Shown one piece after another: positions 46,766 through 56,819 of a DNA stretch of 64,000 bases (position 1 is the stretch's first letter; every line of letters starts with the position of its first letter). The DNA lies in the NCBI GenBank assembly GCA_026184775.1, contig JANCYW010000006.1, forward strand, positions 186,001 to 250,000, written 5' to 3'. The notes beneath the pieces are model-generated. The model was not told where the DNA came from. It worked only from the letters and a program-made list of their open reading frames with translations, and made no database searches. Source of the DNA: Cyanidium caldarium. Lineage: Eukaryota > Rhodophyta > Bangiophyceae > Cyanidiales > Cyanidiaceae. Made by a program: the position numbers and the translations under genes.

Positions 46766-48463
46766 ATGAAAGCTGCGCGGCCGCTGCAAAACGCACTCGC
46801 CGCTTCACCGGCCTCTCCCTGCTTTCTGGCCGGCTACACCCTGGCGCTGCCCGTGCGCAACTGGTTCACCCGGGCAGGGGCACAAGCGCTGCCGCGGCAC
46901 CGCTTCCGCACCCGCCTGCATCGTCGCGGCAGCTGCACCACCGCCATGGAGGCCGACCAACCGGCCGAGCCGCGACGCCGCCGGCGCGCCCTCGTCGGCC
47001 TACCCAAAGGCATCGACTACACGCAAGAGGTGCCGACGTCAACGCGAGACCCTCTGGCGGCAGCAGCAGCTGCCCGACGAGTTTCCTTGGAGCGTCAGAA
47101 ACCGTCGCGCCGCGGTTTCTCCCTGGCGCTGCCTACGGCCAGTGAACCGATTGCATCTGTGCATGAAGCCGCCGCCGCCGTCAGCAGTTGTACACACAGT
47201 GACAACTCTCGCCTGGTCCTGCCTCCAGAACCTTTCTGCGTGCTGGGCATTGAGACCTCTTGCGATGACACGGCTGCGGCGGTGGTGCGCTCGGATGGCA
47301 CCATTCTGGCGGAGCACGTAGTGCGCCAGGACGAGATCCACGCGGCGCACGGCGGAGTGGTGCCGGGCTTGGCGCGAGATGCTCACCGTGCGGCCATCGA
47401 CCGAGTGATCGAGTGGGTGCTGCGGCGAGCGTTTCACGTGGGCGAGTCCGACGATCCCATGGCCGTCGCCGCACCGCACTTGGCGGCGGTGGCCACCACC
47501 ATGGGGCCGGGCCTGGAGATTTGTTTGCGCGTGGGATTTCATGCTGCTCGCCAGACGGTGGAACGATTGCGGGCGCTGCAGCCGGCATCCTCATCACGAC
47601 TGCCGCTGTTTCTCTCGATGCATCATCTGGAGGCACATTGCCTGGTGGCGCGACGGATCCCGCCGCACGAGCCTCCATTTCCGTTTCTGGTGCTGTTGGC
47701 GAGCGGCGGTCATTGTATGCTGCTGTTGGCGCGTGATCTCGGCCAGTACAGTATTCTGGGCGGCACGCTGGACGATTCCATCGGCGAGGCGTACGATAAG
47801 ACCGCCCGCCTGCTCGGCCTAGAGTGGGGCGGCGGTGGCGGCCCGGCGCTGGAGCGGCTGGCGCGCGAGGGCAATCCACACGCGTTCAGCTTCTCGGTGC
47901 CGCTGCGGCAACGACGCGATTGCAACTTTTCCTTCGCCGGGCTGAAGACGGCGGTGCGCTTGGCGATCGAAAAGTGCCGCCGCCGCGCCGCCGACATCGA
48001 CGAAGCGCAGCCGCTGGTGCAGTTGAACCGGCAGGCGGCTGCGGACATCGCCGCCAGTTTCCAGTACGTGGCGGTGAAGCATCTGGAGGAGCGGCTATCG
48101 CTGGCGCTGCAATGGTGTCAGGCGCACGAACCCAATGTGCGCAGCGTGGTGGTGGCGGGCGGCGTCGCAGCCAACGCCACCGTGCGCGAGCGGTTGCGAG
48201 CGGTGGCGCGCCAGGCGGGATGGACACGAAGATGCCCGCAGCCGGACGGCAGCATGCGCGACGAGGAGAGCGTGCTGTTTCCGCCGCCACGACTGTGCAC
48301 CGACAATGGTGTCATGGTGGCCTGGGCCGGCGTCGAGCGCGTGCGACGTTGTGGCGATATCGTAGGCGAGCCCGATATGGAGGACATCGAGGTGGCCGCG
48401 CGGTGGCCCATGGGTGCTCGCGTCGACATGAGCGGCGAGAACGGGGCGGCGCAGAAGAGATAG
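46766..48463 (+). CDS. OSGEPL1: Organellar tRNA t6A37 synthase TsaD (Qri7/OSGEPL1)
   Basis: A 565-residue TsaD-family protein that transfers the threonyl-carbamoyl group to A37 of ANN-decoding tRNAs. Motifs: 'LGIETSCDDTAAAV' (160-173), 'GGVVPGLARDAH', the metal site HHLEAH (286-291), 'LLASGGHCMLLL', 'DDSIGEAYDKTARLLGL' and 'CTDNGVMVAWAG'. The bacterial-type sequence and an N-terminal stretch of about 150 residues rich in Arg, Ala and Ser point to import into mitochondria, as for Qri7, or possibly the plastid. The start at 46766 ('MKAARPLQNAL') begins a credible presequence. The typical 'TxGPGL..LxVG' appears as 'TMGPGLEICLRVG'. Confidence 0.92.
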   Translation: MKAARPLQNALAASPASPCFLAGYTLALPVRNWFTRAGAQALPRHRFRTRLHRRGSCTTAMEADQPAEPRRRRRALVGLPKGIDYTQEVPTSTRDPLAAAAAARRVSLERQKPSRRGFSLALPTASEPIASVHEAAAAVSSCTHSDNSRLVLPPEPFCVLGIETSCDDTAAAVVRSDGTILAEHVVRQDEIHAAHGGVVPGLARDAHRAAIDRVIEWVLRRAFHVGESDDPMAVAAPHLAAVATTMGPGLEICLRVGFHAARQTVERLRALQPASSSRLPLFLSMHHLEAHCLVARRIPPHEPPFPFLVLLASGGHCMLLLARDLGQYSILGGTLDDSIGEAYDKTARLLGLEWGGGGGPALERLAREGNPHAFSFSVPLRQRRDCNFSFAGLKTAVRLAIEKCRRRAADIDEAQPLVQLNRQAAADIAASFQYVAVKHLEERLSLALQWCQAHEPNVRSVVVAGGVAANATVRERLRAVARQAGWTRRCPQPDGSMRDEESVLFPPPRLCTDNGVMVAWAGVERVRRCGDIVGEPDMEDIEVAARWPMGARVDMSGENGAAQKR

Positions 48464-48589
48464 GTCGTTGGCGAGAAATGCAAGCGTCGATTCGGGAGAC
48501 GTATGGAGCGCTCCTCGAAACCGAGGGCACATCGCGGTTGCAGCCAGTACAGGCCGCGTGCAAAGTGCGGATGACATAGCCGTATGCCA

Positions 48590-48609
48590 AACACACACAC
48601 ACACACACA
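48590..48609. repeat. (AC)n microsatellite
   Basis: A perfect AC run of 20 nt between OSGEPL1 and the Hsp110 promoter. Confidence 0.75.
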
Positions 48610-48740
48610 TATGGTTTCCGTTGCCATGACCAGGTTCCCCGTCGCAGGGAACCGCAGCGCGCCCATTGGATTCCGCAGCGTTCCGCGCCCCGATCGATTC
48701 CCCCGCGCTATCGATCGCCCCGTCGCCGCGTGTGAGGCTG

Positions 48741-48758
48741 TTCGCGAACGTTCGCGAA
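48741..48758. promoter_or_regulatory. Heat-shock element (four perfect TTC/GAA units)
   Basis: The sequence reads TTCgcGAAcgTTCgcGAA: four contiguous, alternating 5-bp units matching the HSF consensus nGAAn exactly, and a perfect palindrome. It is built from two copies of GTTCGCGAAC. It lies about 210 nt upstream of the start codon of the Hsp110 gene, the kind of gene HSF normally controls. Confidence 0.8.
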
Positions 48759-48967
48759 CGTCACGTTTCGGGCGCGTCTCGTCATCCGGCGGTGCCTGAC
48801 GGACGACGTACACGTGCGCGCTGGCTGCACGGCATCGCCACGGCTGAGGAACGAGGCTGCGGTTTGCGTAAAAGGCGCTTGCAGCGGAAAGTCTGAGTTG
48901 TGTGCGCGGCGACGCTTCCATCGCACGGACCCCCGAACACCGCTTCTCCCCGGATCGCTCCGGCCTC

Positions 48968-51643
48968 ATGTCGGCGATCGGTATCGACTTTGGCAACGCC
49001 AACTGCGTCGTGGCGCGGGCGCAACGGGGTGGTATCGACGTGATCGCTAATGAGGTGAGCAATCGACAGACGCCGGCACTGGTATCGTTTTGCGGCGGGA
49101 ACGAACGGTACGCCGGAGAGGCGGCAGCCAACCGGCACCTGCAGAACCTCGCTTACACTATCACCGAGGTGAAGCGCGTCCTGGGGCGATCGCTGGCGGA
49201 AGATGAGCTGCGCGAGATGGAGGTGCCGCGGGCACTATACCACATCGTGCCGGAGATGCCGCAAGGTGGCGAGGACGCCGACAGTGCGGCCGATTATCGG
49301 GTTCAGCGTGCGGCCGTCGAGGTGCACTACTCGGCCGAGCAGCTGGGCACGCACGCCCTGGAGACGTGGCACTTGCCGCCGTCGGAGCGTCAGAAAGCAC
49401 TGCAGAAACTCAAGTCTGCCGCCAAACATCGTGAACGCAGCGACGTGCACGTGTTGCCCACCGAGTCGGTGGCCGCGATTCTGTTGCATCGACTGGCGGA
49501 CACCGTGGCGGTGGCCGCCGCCAGCGAGGGCAGCACCGCCGCCCGTGATGTGGTGCTGGCGGTGCCCTTTTGGTACACCGATGCGCAACGCGCCGGCCTG
49601 CTGGATGCCGGCGTCATCGGTGGCGTGCGGGTGTTGCGTATCATCCATGAGCACCTGGCGGCAGCGCTGTCGTACGGACTGTACCGCGCCAACGAATTCC
49701 CCGAGAGCGATCAGCCGCCGGTGAATGCACTCATCGTGGACGTGGGTCAATCGCAAACCACTGTGACTTGCGTGTCATTCTGGCGCACGCGTCTGCAAGT
49801 GCTGGCCGTGGGGTACGATCGGTGCCTGGGCGGTCGCGACTTTGACGAGGCGCTCTTTCGGCATTTTGAGAAGGAATTCGCCGAGCGCTACAAACTCAAC
49901 GTGCAGACCAATCCCAAAGCGGTCGGCCGGCTGCGGGCGCAGTGCGAGCGAGCGAAGAAGATGCTGTCGGCCAATGCGCAGGCGCCGCTCAATATCGACT
50001 GCTTCATGAACGACGTGGACGTGAGCGGCATGATCGATCGGGCCACTTTTGAGCAGCTGGTCGCGCCGCTGGTGGAACGCATCAGTGCAGTGGCCACCGC
50101 GGTGATGCAACGCGTGGGCGGCGCCTCCTCCATCCAGTACTTGGAGCTGTTAGGCGGCGGCTCGCGCATGCCGCTGGTGCAGAGCGCGTTGGAACGCGCC
50201 ACCGGCCGGTCGGCGCGCCGCACCATGAACGCCGAGGAGAGCATCGCACGCGGATGTGCGCTGCAGGCGGCGATGATAGCACCGGGTTTCAAAGTGCGCG
50301 ACTATGAGGCCGTCGATGTGTTGCCGTTCTCGGTGTGCATCACCAAAGTGGAGGCGACCGTGCCCAAGGAGACCACCGTGTTTGCCGCTGGCAGCGCGTT
50401 TCCCGGCCTGCGACGCGTCACCTACACCTACACCGGCCAACCGTTCCAGGTGCATCTGTATTATGGTGTCGATGACCCGGGCGACACGCCGCCGTCCGGG
50501 CGCCTGCCCGAGGGTTGCGTGCGCGATCTGGCGCTGGTGGAGATCGGCACCGTGCCCGGCAAGCGTGAAGGCTGCGGCAAGGTGCACGTGAAAGTGCGCA
50601 TGGATGCGAACGGCATGGTGAGCGTGGTCGGTGCGCAGCTGGTGGAGGAGATCGTCGAGGTGAATGTGGCGGACGCCAACACCACTGGCAACGGCGATTC
50701 GGCCCTGCCGCCGATGGACACCGAGGCCTCATCGCCATCGGCCGCGCCTCCGACACCAACGGCCCCCGACTCGACGAATGCGGAGGCGAGCGCTGCACCG
50801 GGCGCGGCCGGTCCGTCGACTCGTGTGCCCACCGCGCCTTCTTCCCCTGCGGCCAAACCGCGACTGTCGCGCACGGAGCTGCCGTTCCGGCAACTGCGCG
50901 GCACGCGTCTGCAACCGTACGCGGTGGAGGCACTCACCCAAGTCGAGGCGCAGATGCAAGCCGCCGATCGGTATCGCGCCGAGCGCGCCGAGGCACTCAA
51001 CGCGCTGGAGACCTACGTGTACGACATGCGCTCGCGCATCGGCGAGTACGGCGCCTGGGCCGAATACGCCACCGATGCTGTGCGCACGGCGTTCCTCCAG
51101 GCGCTCGATGACACCGAGGAGTGGATCTACTCGAGCGACGGCGGAGAGAGCGCCTCCAAGTCCCAGCTGGCCGAGCGACTGCTGACGCTGCAGCGCAAGT
51201 ACGGCAATGCGATCGCGACGCGGGTACTAGAGGCGGATTTACGGCACGAGTCGGTGCGGCAGTTTCAGGAAGCGGTGGCGGCGCTACGGGCAGAATGCGC
51301 TTCCGGCGACGAGCGCCGGGCGCACATCACTGCGGCGGAACGGCAACAAGTGCTGGAGCAGGTGGCGCAGGCGGAAGCGTGGTTGCAGCAGACGCTGCAG
51401 ACGATCGAAACCGCCGGCAAGCATGTGGACGCGCCGGTGCGCTCGTCGGAGATCGATCGACGCCTGAAAGAGCTGCAACGCAGTGCGCGGGAGGTGCTGG
51501 ATCGTCCGCCGCCGACGAATACGGAAAAGGGGGGGAGCGCAAAAGCCAAACCGGACGAGGCGACCGCCGACACCGCTGCTGATGATGCGGCAGCGGCGGC
51601 CGCACCCGACGCGCCACCCGAAGATGCCATGCGAGACGCGTAA
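48968..51643 (+). CDS. Hsp110/Sse-type Hsp70 nucleotide exchange factor
   Basis: An 891-residue Hsp70-superfamily chaperone. The ATPase domain begins 'IGIDFGNANCVVARAQ' with 'NRQTPALVSF' (the Hsp110 version of 'NRxTPSxV'), 'ESVAAILLHR', 'VDVGQSQTTV', 'GGRDFDEALF' and 'LELLGGGSRMPLVQ'. The substrate region has 'PFSVCITKVE'. A long acidic/Ser-Pro insert sits at about 565-650, followed by the helical lid and a disordered tail with 'EVLDRPPPT'. The insert and length (800-900) separate it from canonical Hsp70. Hsp110s exchange nucleotide on Hsp70 and hold unfolded protein in the cytosol. A four-unit heat-shock element lies upstream. The gene ends 18 nt from V-ATPase A. Confidence 0.92.
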   Translation: MSAIGIDFGNANCVVARAQRGGIDVIANEVSNRQTPALVSFCGGNERYAGEAAANRHLQNLAYTITEVKRVLGRSLAEDELREMEVPRALYHIVPEMPQGGEDADSAADYRVQRAAVEVHYSAEQLGTHALETWHLPPSERQKALQKLKSAAKHRERSDVHVLPTESVAAILLHRLADTVAVAAASEGSTAARDVVLAVPFWYTDAQRAGLLDAGVIGGVRVLRIIHEHLAAALSYGLYRANEFPESDQPPVNALIVDVGQSQTTVTCVSFWRTRLQVLAVGYDRCLGGRDFDEALFRHFEKEFAERYKLNVQTNPKAVGRLRAQCERAKKMLSANAQAPLNIDCFMNDVDVSGMIDRATFEQLVAPLVERISAVATAVMQRVGGASSIQYLELLGGGSRMPLVQSALERATGRSARRTMNAEESIARGCALQAAMIAPGFKVRDYEAVDVLPFSVCITKVEATVPKETTVFAAGSAFPGLRRVTYTYTGQPFQVHLYYGVDDPGDTPPSGRLPEGCVRDLALVEIGTVPGKREGCGKVHVKVRMDANGMVSVVGAQLVEEIVEVNVADANTTGNGDSALPPMDTEASSPSAAPPTPTAPDSTNAEASAAPGAAGPSTRVPTAPSSPAAKPRLSRTELPFRQLRGTRLQPYAVEALTQVEAQMQAADRYRAERAEALNALETYVYDMRSRIGEYGAWAEYATDAVRTAFLQALDDTEEWIYSSDGGESASKSQLAERLLTLQRKYGNAIATRVLEADLRHESVRQFQEAVAALRAECASGDERRAHITAAERQQVLEQVAQAEAWLQQTLQTIETAGKHVDAPVRSSEIDRRLKELQRSAREVLDRPPPTNTEKGGSAKAKPDEATADTAADDAAAAAAPDAPPEDAMRDA

Positions 51644-51661
51644 AGCTTCCACGGCGACTCC

Positions 51662-53869
51662 CTACAACGCCCAGTCGTGATCGCGGAAACTCTTCGCGAC
51701 ATCCTCTCGCAGCGCGTCCAGCTCGGTGCGGATGCTCGCCTCGCCCAGCGTCGGCTCCATGAACTTCATGCGCGCCAACCGCTGTAACAGCTCGCTCTGC
51801 TCCTCGCGCAGGGTGGCGTAGGTGAGTCGCGACGCGCCACCTCTCCCGCCCGCTTCCCCTTCGCGCTCGCCCACCGCCCGCAGAGCCATCTCGTACCAGG
51901 ACACGATATTGCGCAACATCAGCACGCTCTTGTAAAACGGGCAAAACGCATCGTACGCTGTGTAACTGTTCTGTTGGAGGCAGTCCTCGCGGATCATATT
52001 CGCCGCCGCCAGCGTCACCTTGTCGCTCTCGGCCAACGCATCCTTGCCCACCAACGCCACAATCTCGTTCAGGTCCTCCTCGGCTTGCAGCACTTGCCGC
52101 ACCGTCTGCCGTATCGCCGGGAATTCCGGAAAGTGCTGCTCGTACCACGTCTCCAGCGCCTGGATGTTCTTGCTCCAGGAGATGGAGGTGTTGACGGCGG
52201 GGAAGAATTTGCGGCTGGCCAGACGCTTGTCCAACCCCCAGAACACTTGCACCGTCGACAGGGTGGCCGTGGTGACCGGGTCCGAAAAATCGCTGTGTTG
52301 GGGTTAGTGTCTGTGTCTGTGTGTGTGTGTGTGTGTGAAGAGGACGGTTCGGATGCAGCGGTGTGCGATTTGCGGAGGTGAGCGCTCGCCCATATCCGAC
52401 ACCGCCGATCGCCTTGGGCATACCGGTGGTGGTCGGGGTGCGGCACGTCGCCACATACTCCGAGCGTGAATCGCGCGTCTGTTCTTGCATCGGGACAGCT
52501 GCCGCTCGTAACGGCTCCGTCCGCTTCCACACGACCTGTCGAGTGATCTGGCCGATATGCCGGCCGCGCTCGCAGGAGATACCCGGATGCTGACTGCCGC
52601 CGCCTCCACACACTCACTCTCGATCCAAACGTGTCTCACTTACCCTCCAGGAGGGGATACCGCGCCCACCAGCGTCACCGAACCGATCCGTTCCGGTGCG
52701 CCCAGACAGGCCACCCGACCGGCGCGCTCGTAAAACGACGCCAGCCGCGCACTCAGATACGCCGGATAACCGGAATCGGCTGGCATCTCCGCCAGCCGCC
52801 CGCTGATCTCCCGTAACGCCTCCGCCCACCGACTGGTGCTGTCGGCCATCATGGAGATGTGCAGTCCCATGTCGCGATAATACTCGGCGATGGTCACGCC
52901 CGTGTAGATCGACGCCTCGCGCGCCGCCACCGGCATGTTGGAGGTGTTGGCCACCAGCAGCGTCCGATTCATAATGGATACCTGCTCGCCGTCGGGCAGG
53001 GTCATCTTCAGCTCCGGAAAGTCGCGCAACACCTCGGCCATCTCGTTGCCGCGCTCGCCACACCCCACATACACAATCGCGTCCGAGTTGGAGTATTTGG
53101 ACAGCGCCTGACTGATGACGGTCTTGCCCACGCCGAACGCGCCCGGCACCGCACACGTGCCGCCCAGCACCGACGGGAAGAGCGTGTCCAGCACGCGCTG
53201 TCCCGTGAGCAGCGGCTCGTGCGCCACCAACTTTTCGGCGATCGGGCGCGGCTGCCGCACCGGCCATCGATGCATCATGCACACCTGTCGGCGCTCGCCC
53301 TGCCACTCGATATCCAGCAGCGGCTCGGTGATGGTGTAGGCGCCGGCCGGCGCCGCCCGTACCACCGTGCCCATCGTCCCCGGCGGCACCATGACGCGGT
53401 GCGTGATGAGCGGCGTCTCCTGCACCCGACCGATCCAGTCGCCACCGGTCACCAGCGTGCCCGGTCGAATACGCTCCTCGGGCACATACTCCCATCGCCG
53501 AGCGCGATCCAGCGTAGGCACATCCACTCCGCGCGGGATGAACACACTGCCCGACACGCGCGCGATCGTCTCCAACGGCCGCGATATGCCGTCCATGATG
53601 CTCGACATGAGGCCCGGCCCCAGCTCCACCGTCAGCGGCAACCCGGTGCGCTCCACGTGGTCGCCCACTGCCAGCGAGTCGGTCGCCTCATAGCACTGGA
53701 CGGTCACGCGCACACCCTCGATGCGGATCACCTCGCCCACGATGCGGTGCGCGCCCACCCGCACCAGCTCGTACATGGAGGCCGCACAGTCGCGCGCCAC
53801 CACCACCGGCCCCGACACCGACTGGACGCGGCCATAGCGATTCTTCAACTCCGCCTCCGTGGTCACCAT
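51662..53869 (-). CDS. VMA1: V-type ATPase catalytic subunit A, one intron
   Basis: Two exons: 52644-53869 and 51662-52292. Joined they give 618 residues, the normal length (about 617). The splice falls inside a Gly codon (GG+C), making 'SPPGG' run into 'DFSDPVTT', as in other species. Walker A GAFGVGKT is at 243-250, with '[10 protein letters not shown]', '[14 protein letters not shown]' and 'GYPAYL' following; exon 2 starts the C-terminal domain with '[13 protein letters not shown]'. Subunit A hydrolyses ATP in the V1 sector and powers proton pumping into vacuoles and the Golgi. The ATG at 53869 gives '[13 protein letters not shown]', matching the usual beginning. A TCGG tandem repeat lies about 100 nt upstream. 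The gene is convergent with Hsp110. Confidence 0.95.
52293..52643 (-). other. Spliceosomal intron in VMA1
   Basis: A 351-nt intron with donor GTAAGT, a branch-site-like CACTAAC about 10 nt before the acceptor (CTAACCCCAACACAG end), and an AG acceptor at 52293-52294. A CA tract lies just 5' of the branch site. It interrupts a Gly codon. Removing it restores the conserved protein; reading through meets a stop at its first codon. Confidence 0.93.
52319..52337. repeat. (GT)n microsatellite inside the VMA1 intron
   Basis: A perfect GT run on the plus strand, i.e. CA in the transcript, just upstream of the intron's branch site. Confidence 0.75.
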
Positions 53870-53970
53870 GGTAGAGGCGATAAAGAGGAGGCCAAGTGCA
53901 GGTTGCCCAGCGGGTGTGATGAGCGGGACGCGGAGGCGCGAACGGCTACCGCTCGGCTCTCAGGCGCGAG

Positions 53971-53990
53971 TCGGTCGGTCGGTCGGTCGG
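53971..53990. repeat. (TCGG)5 tandem repeat
   Basis: Five perfect copies of TCGG, about 100 nt upstream of the VMA1 start and between VMA1 and the aminopeptidase gene on the same strand. Confidence 0.8.
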
Positions 53991-54080
53991 TCGATCCGTT
54001 GCTCGGACGGAGCACCGAAGCCGCATTCGCGTCGTCCTCGCACAAGCCTCTTCGGATAACGCGGTCCTTTATACGTCTTC

Positions 54081-56819
54081 TCACTGGGCCAGATACTCCG
54101 TCAGCCACGACTGCACCGCTTGCTGGTCGCGCTGCTTCCAGGCTGCATTGGTGCGGATGCGCTCCAGGCTCTGCTGTATGGTGCGGGCGATGCCCTCGCG
54201 CTGCTTGGGCGAGATGCCGTCGAAGAACGCCTGCACCTCGGCGGCCACCTCCGGTTGGTTGTGGTCGCGCAACGTCGACGCTACGTAGTTGGAGAGCAGA
54301 AAGTTGCCCTTGCCGTAGCGGTCGAAAAACACCGCCCAGTGGTCACGCAGGAAGCGCCACGCCATGTGGCGGCCGGCAGCACTGGCCGCGGCTACGCTCG
54401 CATACACGTAGATGGCATCTTGCGCTTTCACCTGTGCACGATCCAGACCCCACTCCAGCATCCAGGCCATGCGGGACGGGTCGCGGGTGCAGCTGAGCGC
54501 GCGAATGCAGCGCACGCGCTCCTCGTCCATTTTGGCGGCACGGTACGTCTCCAGTACCGAATCGAACTCGGCTTCACCACCGTGTTGCACCACTGTGGCC
54601 ATCACTGGGTAGCGCAGGTCGGCAACGACCGGTTCGAGCGCTTTGCGTTCGCGCGCCCAACGGCGCCGCGCCTCTTGTACTGTCGCCGGGTGGGCGTAAC
54701 GACCGAGCGCGCCCAACACCAGCGCGCGCAACAGCGCGGTAACGTGCTCCTCGTCCGGCTGCGGCTCCCAGCCCACCTGCTCGCCGATACGCTGCAACAG
54801 TCGGGCGGCGAATTCGTTAAACTGCACCTGCAGCGCCTCATCGCCGTACACGAACACCGAGCACAATTCGCCCAGCGAGCCGACCACATCGGTCCAGCAC
54901 GAATAATCATCCTCGCGGTCAAAGGCCGACAGCACCTGCAGCGCGATCGAGGCTGGCAGGCGGCCGGCTTTGGTCAGCGCCAGGGCGTCCATCGATAGGC
55001 CGAGACGGTCGGTGGCGCCCAGCGCCTTGTCCCGGATCGGCTTCACCAGGCGCGCCCACATGCCCGGCCGATAATTCACCCGAAACACTCCGGTCTGTCC
55101 GGCGTTGACCTTGATCCACTCCACCTCCTCCAGCGCCCGACGGTCACCCTGCAGCAGCGCGTCATGCCGCTCAGCCAGCAGCTGGTAACGCGGCGTGCGC
55201 GGCTGGCGCGAATCCACCAGGCCCAGCGGCACCATCCACGACTGGTCGTCCGCCGCGTCGTCCGCCGCGCCGCCATCCGCCAAAAAGCGCGTCTGCGACA
55301 ACGTCATGGCCTCGTCATCCACCTCGATCACCGGATAGCCGGTCTGGCGCGTCCACGACCGCATCATCGGCGCGATCGGCTTGCCCGACTCCTCCTCCAG
55401 CGCCCGCCACAGATCGTCGGTGCTGGCGTTGGCGTACATGAAGCGCTTGAGGTAACGACGCAGGCCGGCCTGGAACGCCTCCAGCCCCAGGTAATTGGCC
55501 AGCATGCGGATCACCGAGGCACCCTTGCAGTAGGAGATGGCGTCGAATATCTCGTTCACCTCTTGCGCGCGCCGCACCTCCACCTCAATCGGATGCGACG
55601 ACTTGAGCCCGTCCAACCGCAGCGCCGCCGAGAACGTCGCACTCACAAACTGCATCCACTGCTGCCAGCGCGGGAACATATGGTCCACCGCCAGCTCCGC
55701 GGCCCAGGTGGCGAAGCCCTCGTTCAGCCACAGATGCGTCCACCACTCCATGGTCACCAGATTGCCGAACCACTGGTGTGCCAGTTCGTGCGCCACCACT
55801 TCGGCCACGCGCGACTTGACCGACGCCGCGCTCTGTTTCGGGTCCAGCAGCAGCGCCGTCTCCCGGAAGGTGATCAGGCCCCAGTTCTCCATGGCGCCCG
55901 CGGCAAAGTCCGGGATGGCGATGAGGTCCTCCTTGGGCAGCGGGTACGGAATGCCGAAAAACTCGGTGAAGAACGATAGCACGCGCGTGGCACACTCCAG
56001 GGCAAACTGTCCGAGGTGGCTCTGGCCGCGCTGGGTGTACACCCGCACGCGCACCTTCTCGGCGGTGTGTGCTTCGACGTAATCGAACTCGCCCACCACA
56101 AACGCCAGCAGATAGGTGGACATGATCGGCGTCTCCGCAAAGCGCACCACCTGTTTGCCGTCCGACTCGCGCACCGCCTCGCGCTCCACCGGCATGTTGG
56201 AGAGACAGGTGCGACCGGGCGGCGCTATCAGCGTGACCCGGAACTTGCTCTTGATGGACGGCTCGTCCCAGCACGGAAACGCTTGCCGTGCGTCGGTCGC
56301 CTCGAACTGGGTCACCGCCATGTAGCGCACCGCACCGCTCTCCGCGTCGCGGTACTTGGAGCGGTAGAAACCGACCATCTTGGCGTTGAGATTACCGCGG
56401 AATTCGATCCACAGCCGATACCGCCGCGACGGTTGCAGCTCCTGCGGAAAGCGTAGCGTGGCCGTCTGCGCATCGGTGTCCATGCTGATGCTTTCCACCT
56501 CCAGGTCGCCGTCTATGCGAGCTGTCCGGATCTGCATCTCCAGCGCGTGCAGCACAATGTCCCGCGTCGGCCGCCGCACCTCGATCTCCACCGTCTCCTG
56601 TCCGTGAAACACAAACAGCGCCTCGTGGTCATCGCCTCCCGCGCGCTGACCCCCTGGCGCCCGAACGTGCCCTTGCGGCGCGTCGCTGGCGGCTTCGTCG
56701 TCAGCCGCATTCACCAGGTCCAGCGCCGCCGGCGACAGCTCCGGCTCCAGGGTGATGTCGTACGCCAGCGGGCACACGTTGTCCGGCAGCAACTGACGGT
56801 TCGAAGAAGTCGCTGACAT
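54081..56819 (-). CDS. M1 family aminopeptidase (puromycin-sensitive/APN type)
   Basis: A 912-residue zinc aminopeptidase of family M1. Substrate-anchoring GAMEN is at 308-312, the zinc site HELAH at 344-348 with the third ligand E367 (NEGFA), and a Tyr typical of M1 enzymes lies further on. N-terminal beta domain, thermolysin-like domain, small beta domain and the C-terminal helical bundle (about 550-912) are all present at the size of puromycin-sensitive aminopeptidase and yeast Aap1/Ape2. It trims N-terminal residues from peptides in the cytosol. The Met at 56819 (MSATSSNRQLLPDN) is the family-like start; the frame is open to 56888. No signal peptide is visible from that start. Confidence 0.95.
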   Translation of the reverse strand: MSATSSNRQLLPDNVCPLAYDITLEPELSPAALDLVNAADDEAASDAPQGHVRAPGGQRAGGDDHEALFVFHGQETVEIEVRRPTRDIVLHALEMQIRTARIDGDLEVESISMDTDAQTATLRFPQELQPSRRYRLWIEFRGNLNAKMVGFYRSKYRDAESGAVRYMAVTQFEATDARQAFPCWDEPSIKSKFRVTLIAPPGRTCLSNMPVEREAVRESDGKQVVRFAETPIMSTYLLAFVVGEFDYVEAHTAEKVRVRVYTQRGQSHLGQFALECATRVLSFFTEFFGIPYPLPKEDLIAIPDFAAGAMENWGLITFRETALLLDPKQSAASVKSRVAEVVAHELAHQWFGNLVTMEWWTHLWLNEGFATWAAELAVDHMFPRWQQWMQFVSATFSAALRLDGLKSSHPIEVEVRRAQEVNEIFDAISYCKGASVIRMLANYLGLEAFQAGLRRYLKRFMYANASTDDLWRALEEESGKPIAPMMRSWTRQTGYPVIEVDDEAMTLSQTRFLADGGAADDAADDQSWMVPLGLVDSRQPRTPRYQLLAERHDALLQGDRRALEEVEWIKVNAGQTGVFRVNYRPGMWARLVKPIRDKALGATDRLGLSMDALALTKAGRLPASIALQVLSAFDREDDYSCWTDVVGSLGELCSVFVYGDEALQVQFNEFAARLLQRIGEQVGWEPQPDEEHVTALLRALVLGALGRYAHPATVQEARRRWARERKALEPVVADLRYPVMATVVQHGGEAEFDSVLETYRAAKMDEERVRCIRALSCTRDPSRMAWMLEWGLDRAQVKAQDAIYVYASVAAASAAGRHMAWRFLRDHWAVFFDRYGKGNFLLSNYVASTLRDHNQPEVAAEVQAFFDGISPKQREGIARTIQQSLERIRTNAAWKQRDQQAVQSWLTEYLAQ

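Larger units (their letters stand above)
48464..48967. promoter_or_regulatory. Intergenic with heat-shock element, Qri7 / Hsp110
   Basis: About 504 nt between two genes on the same strand. It holds a (CA)n tract (48590-48609) and, 210 nt before the Hsp110 ATG, a four-unit heat-shock element. Confidence 0.6.
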
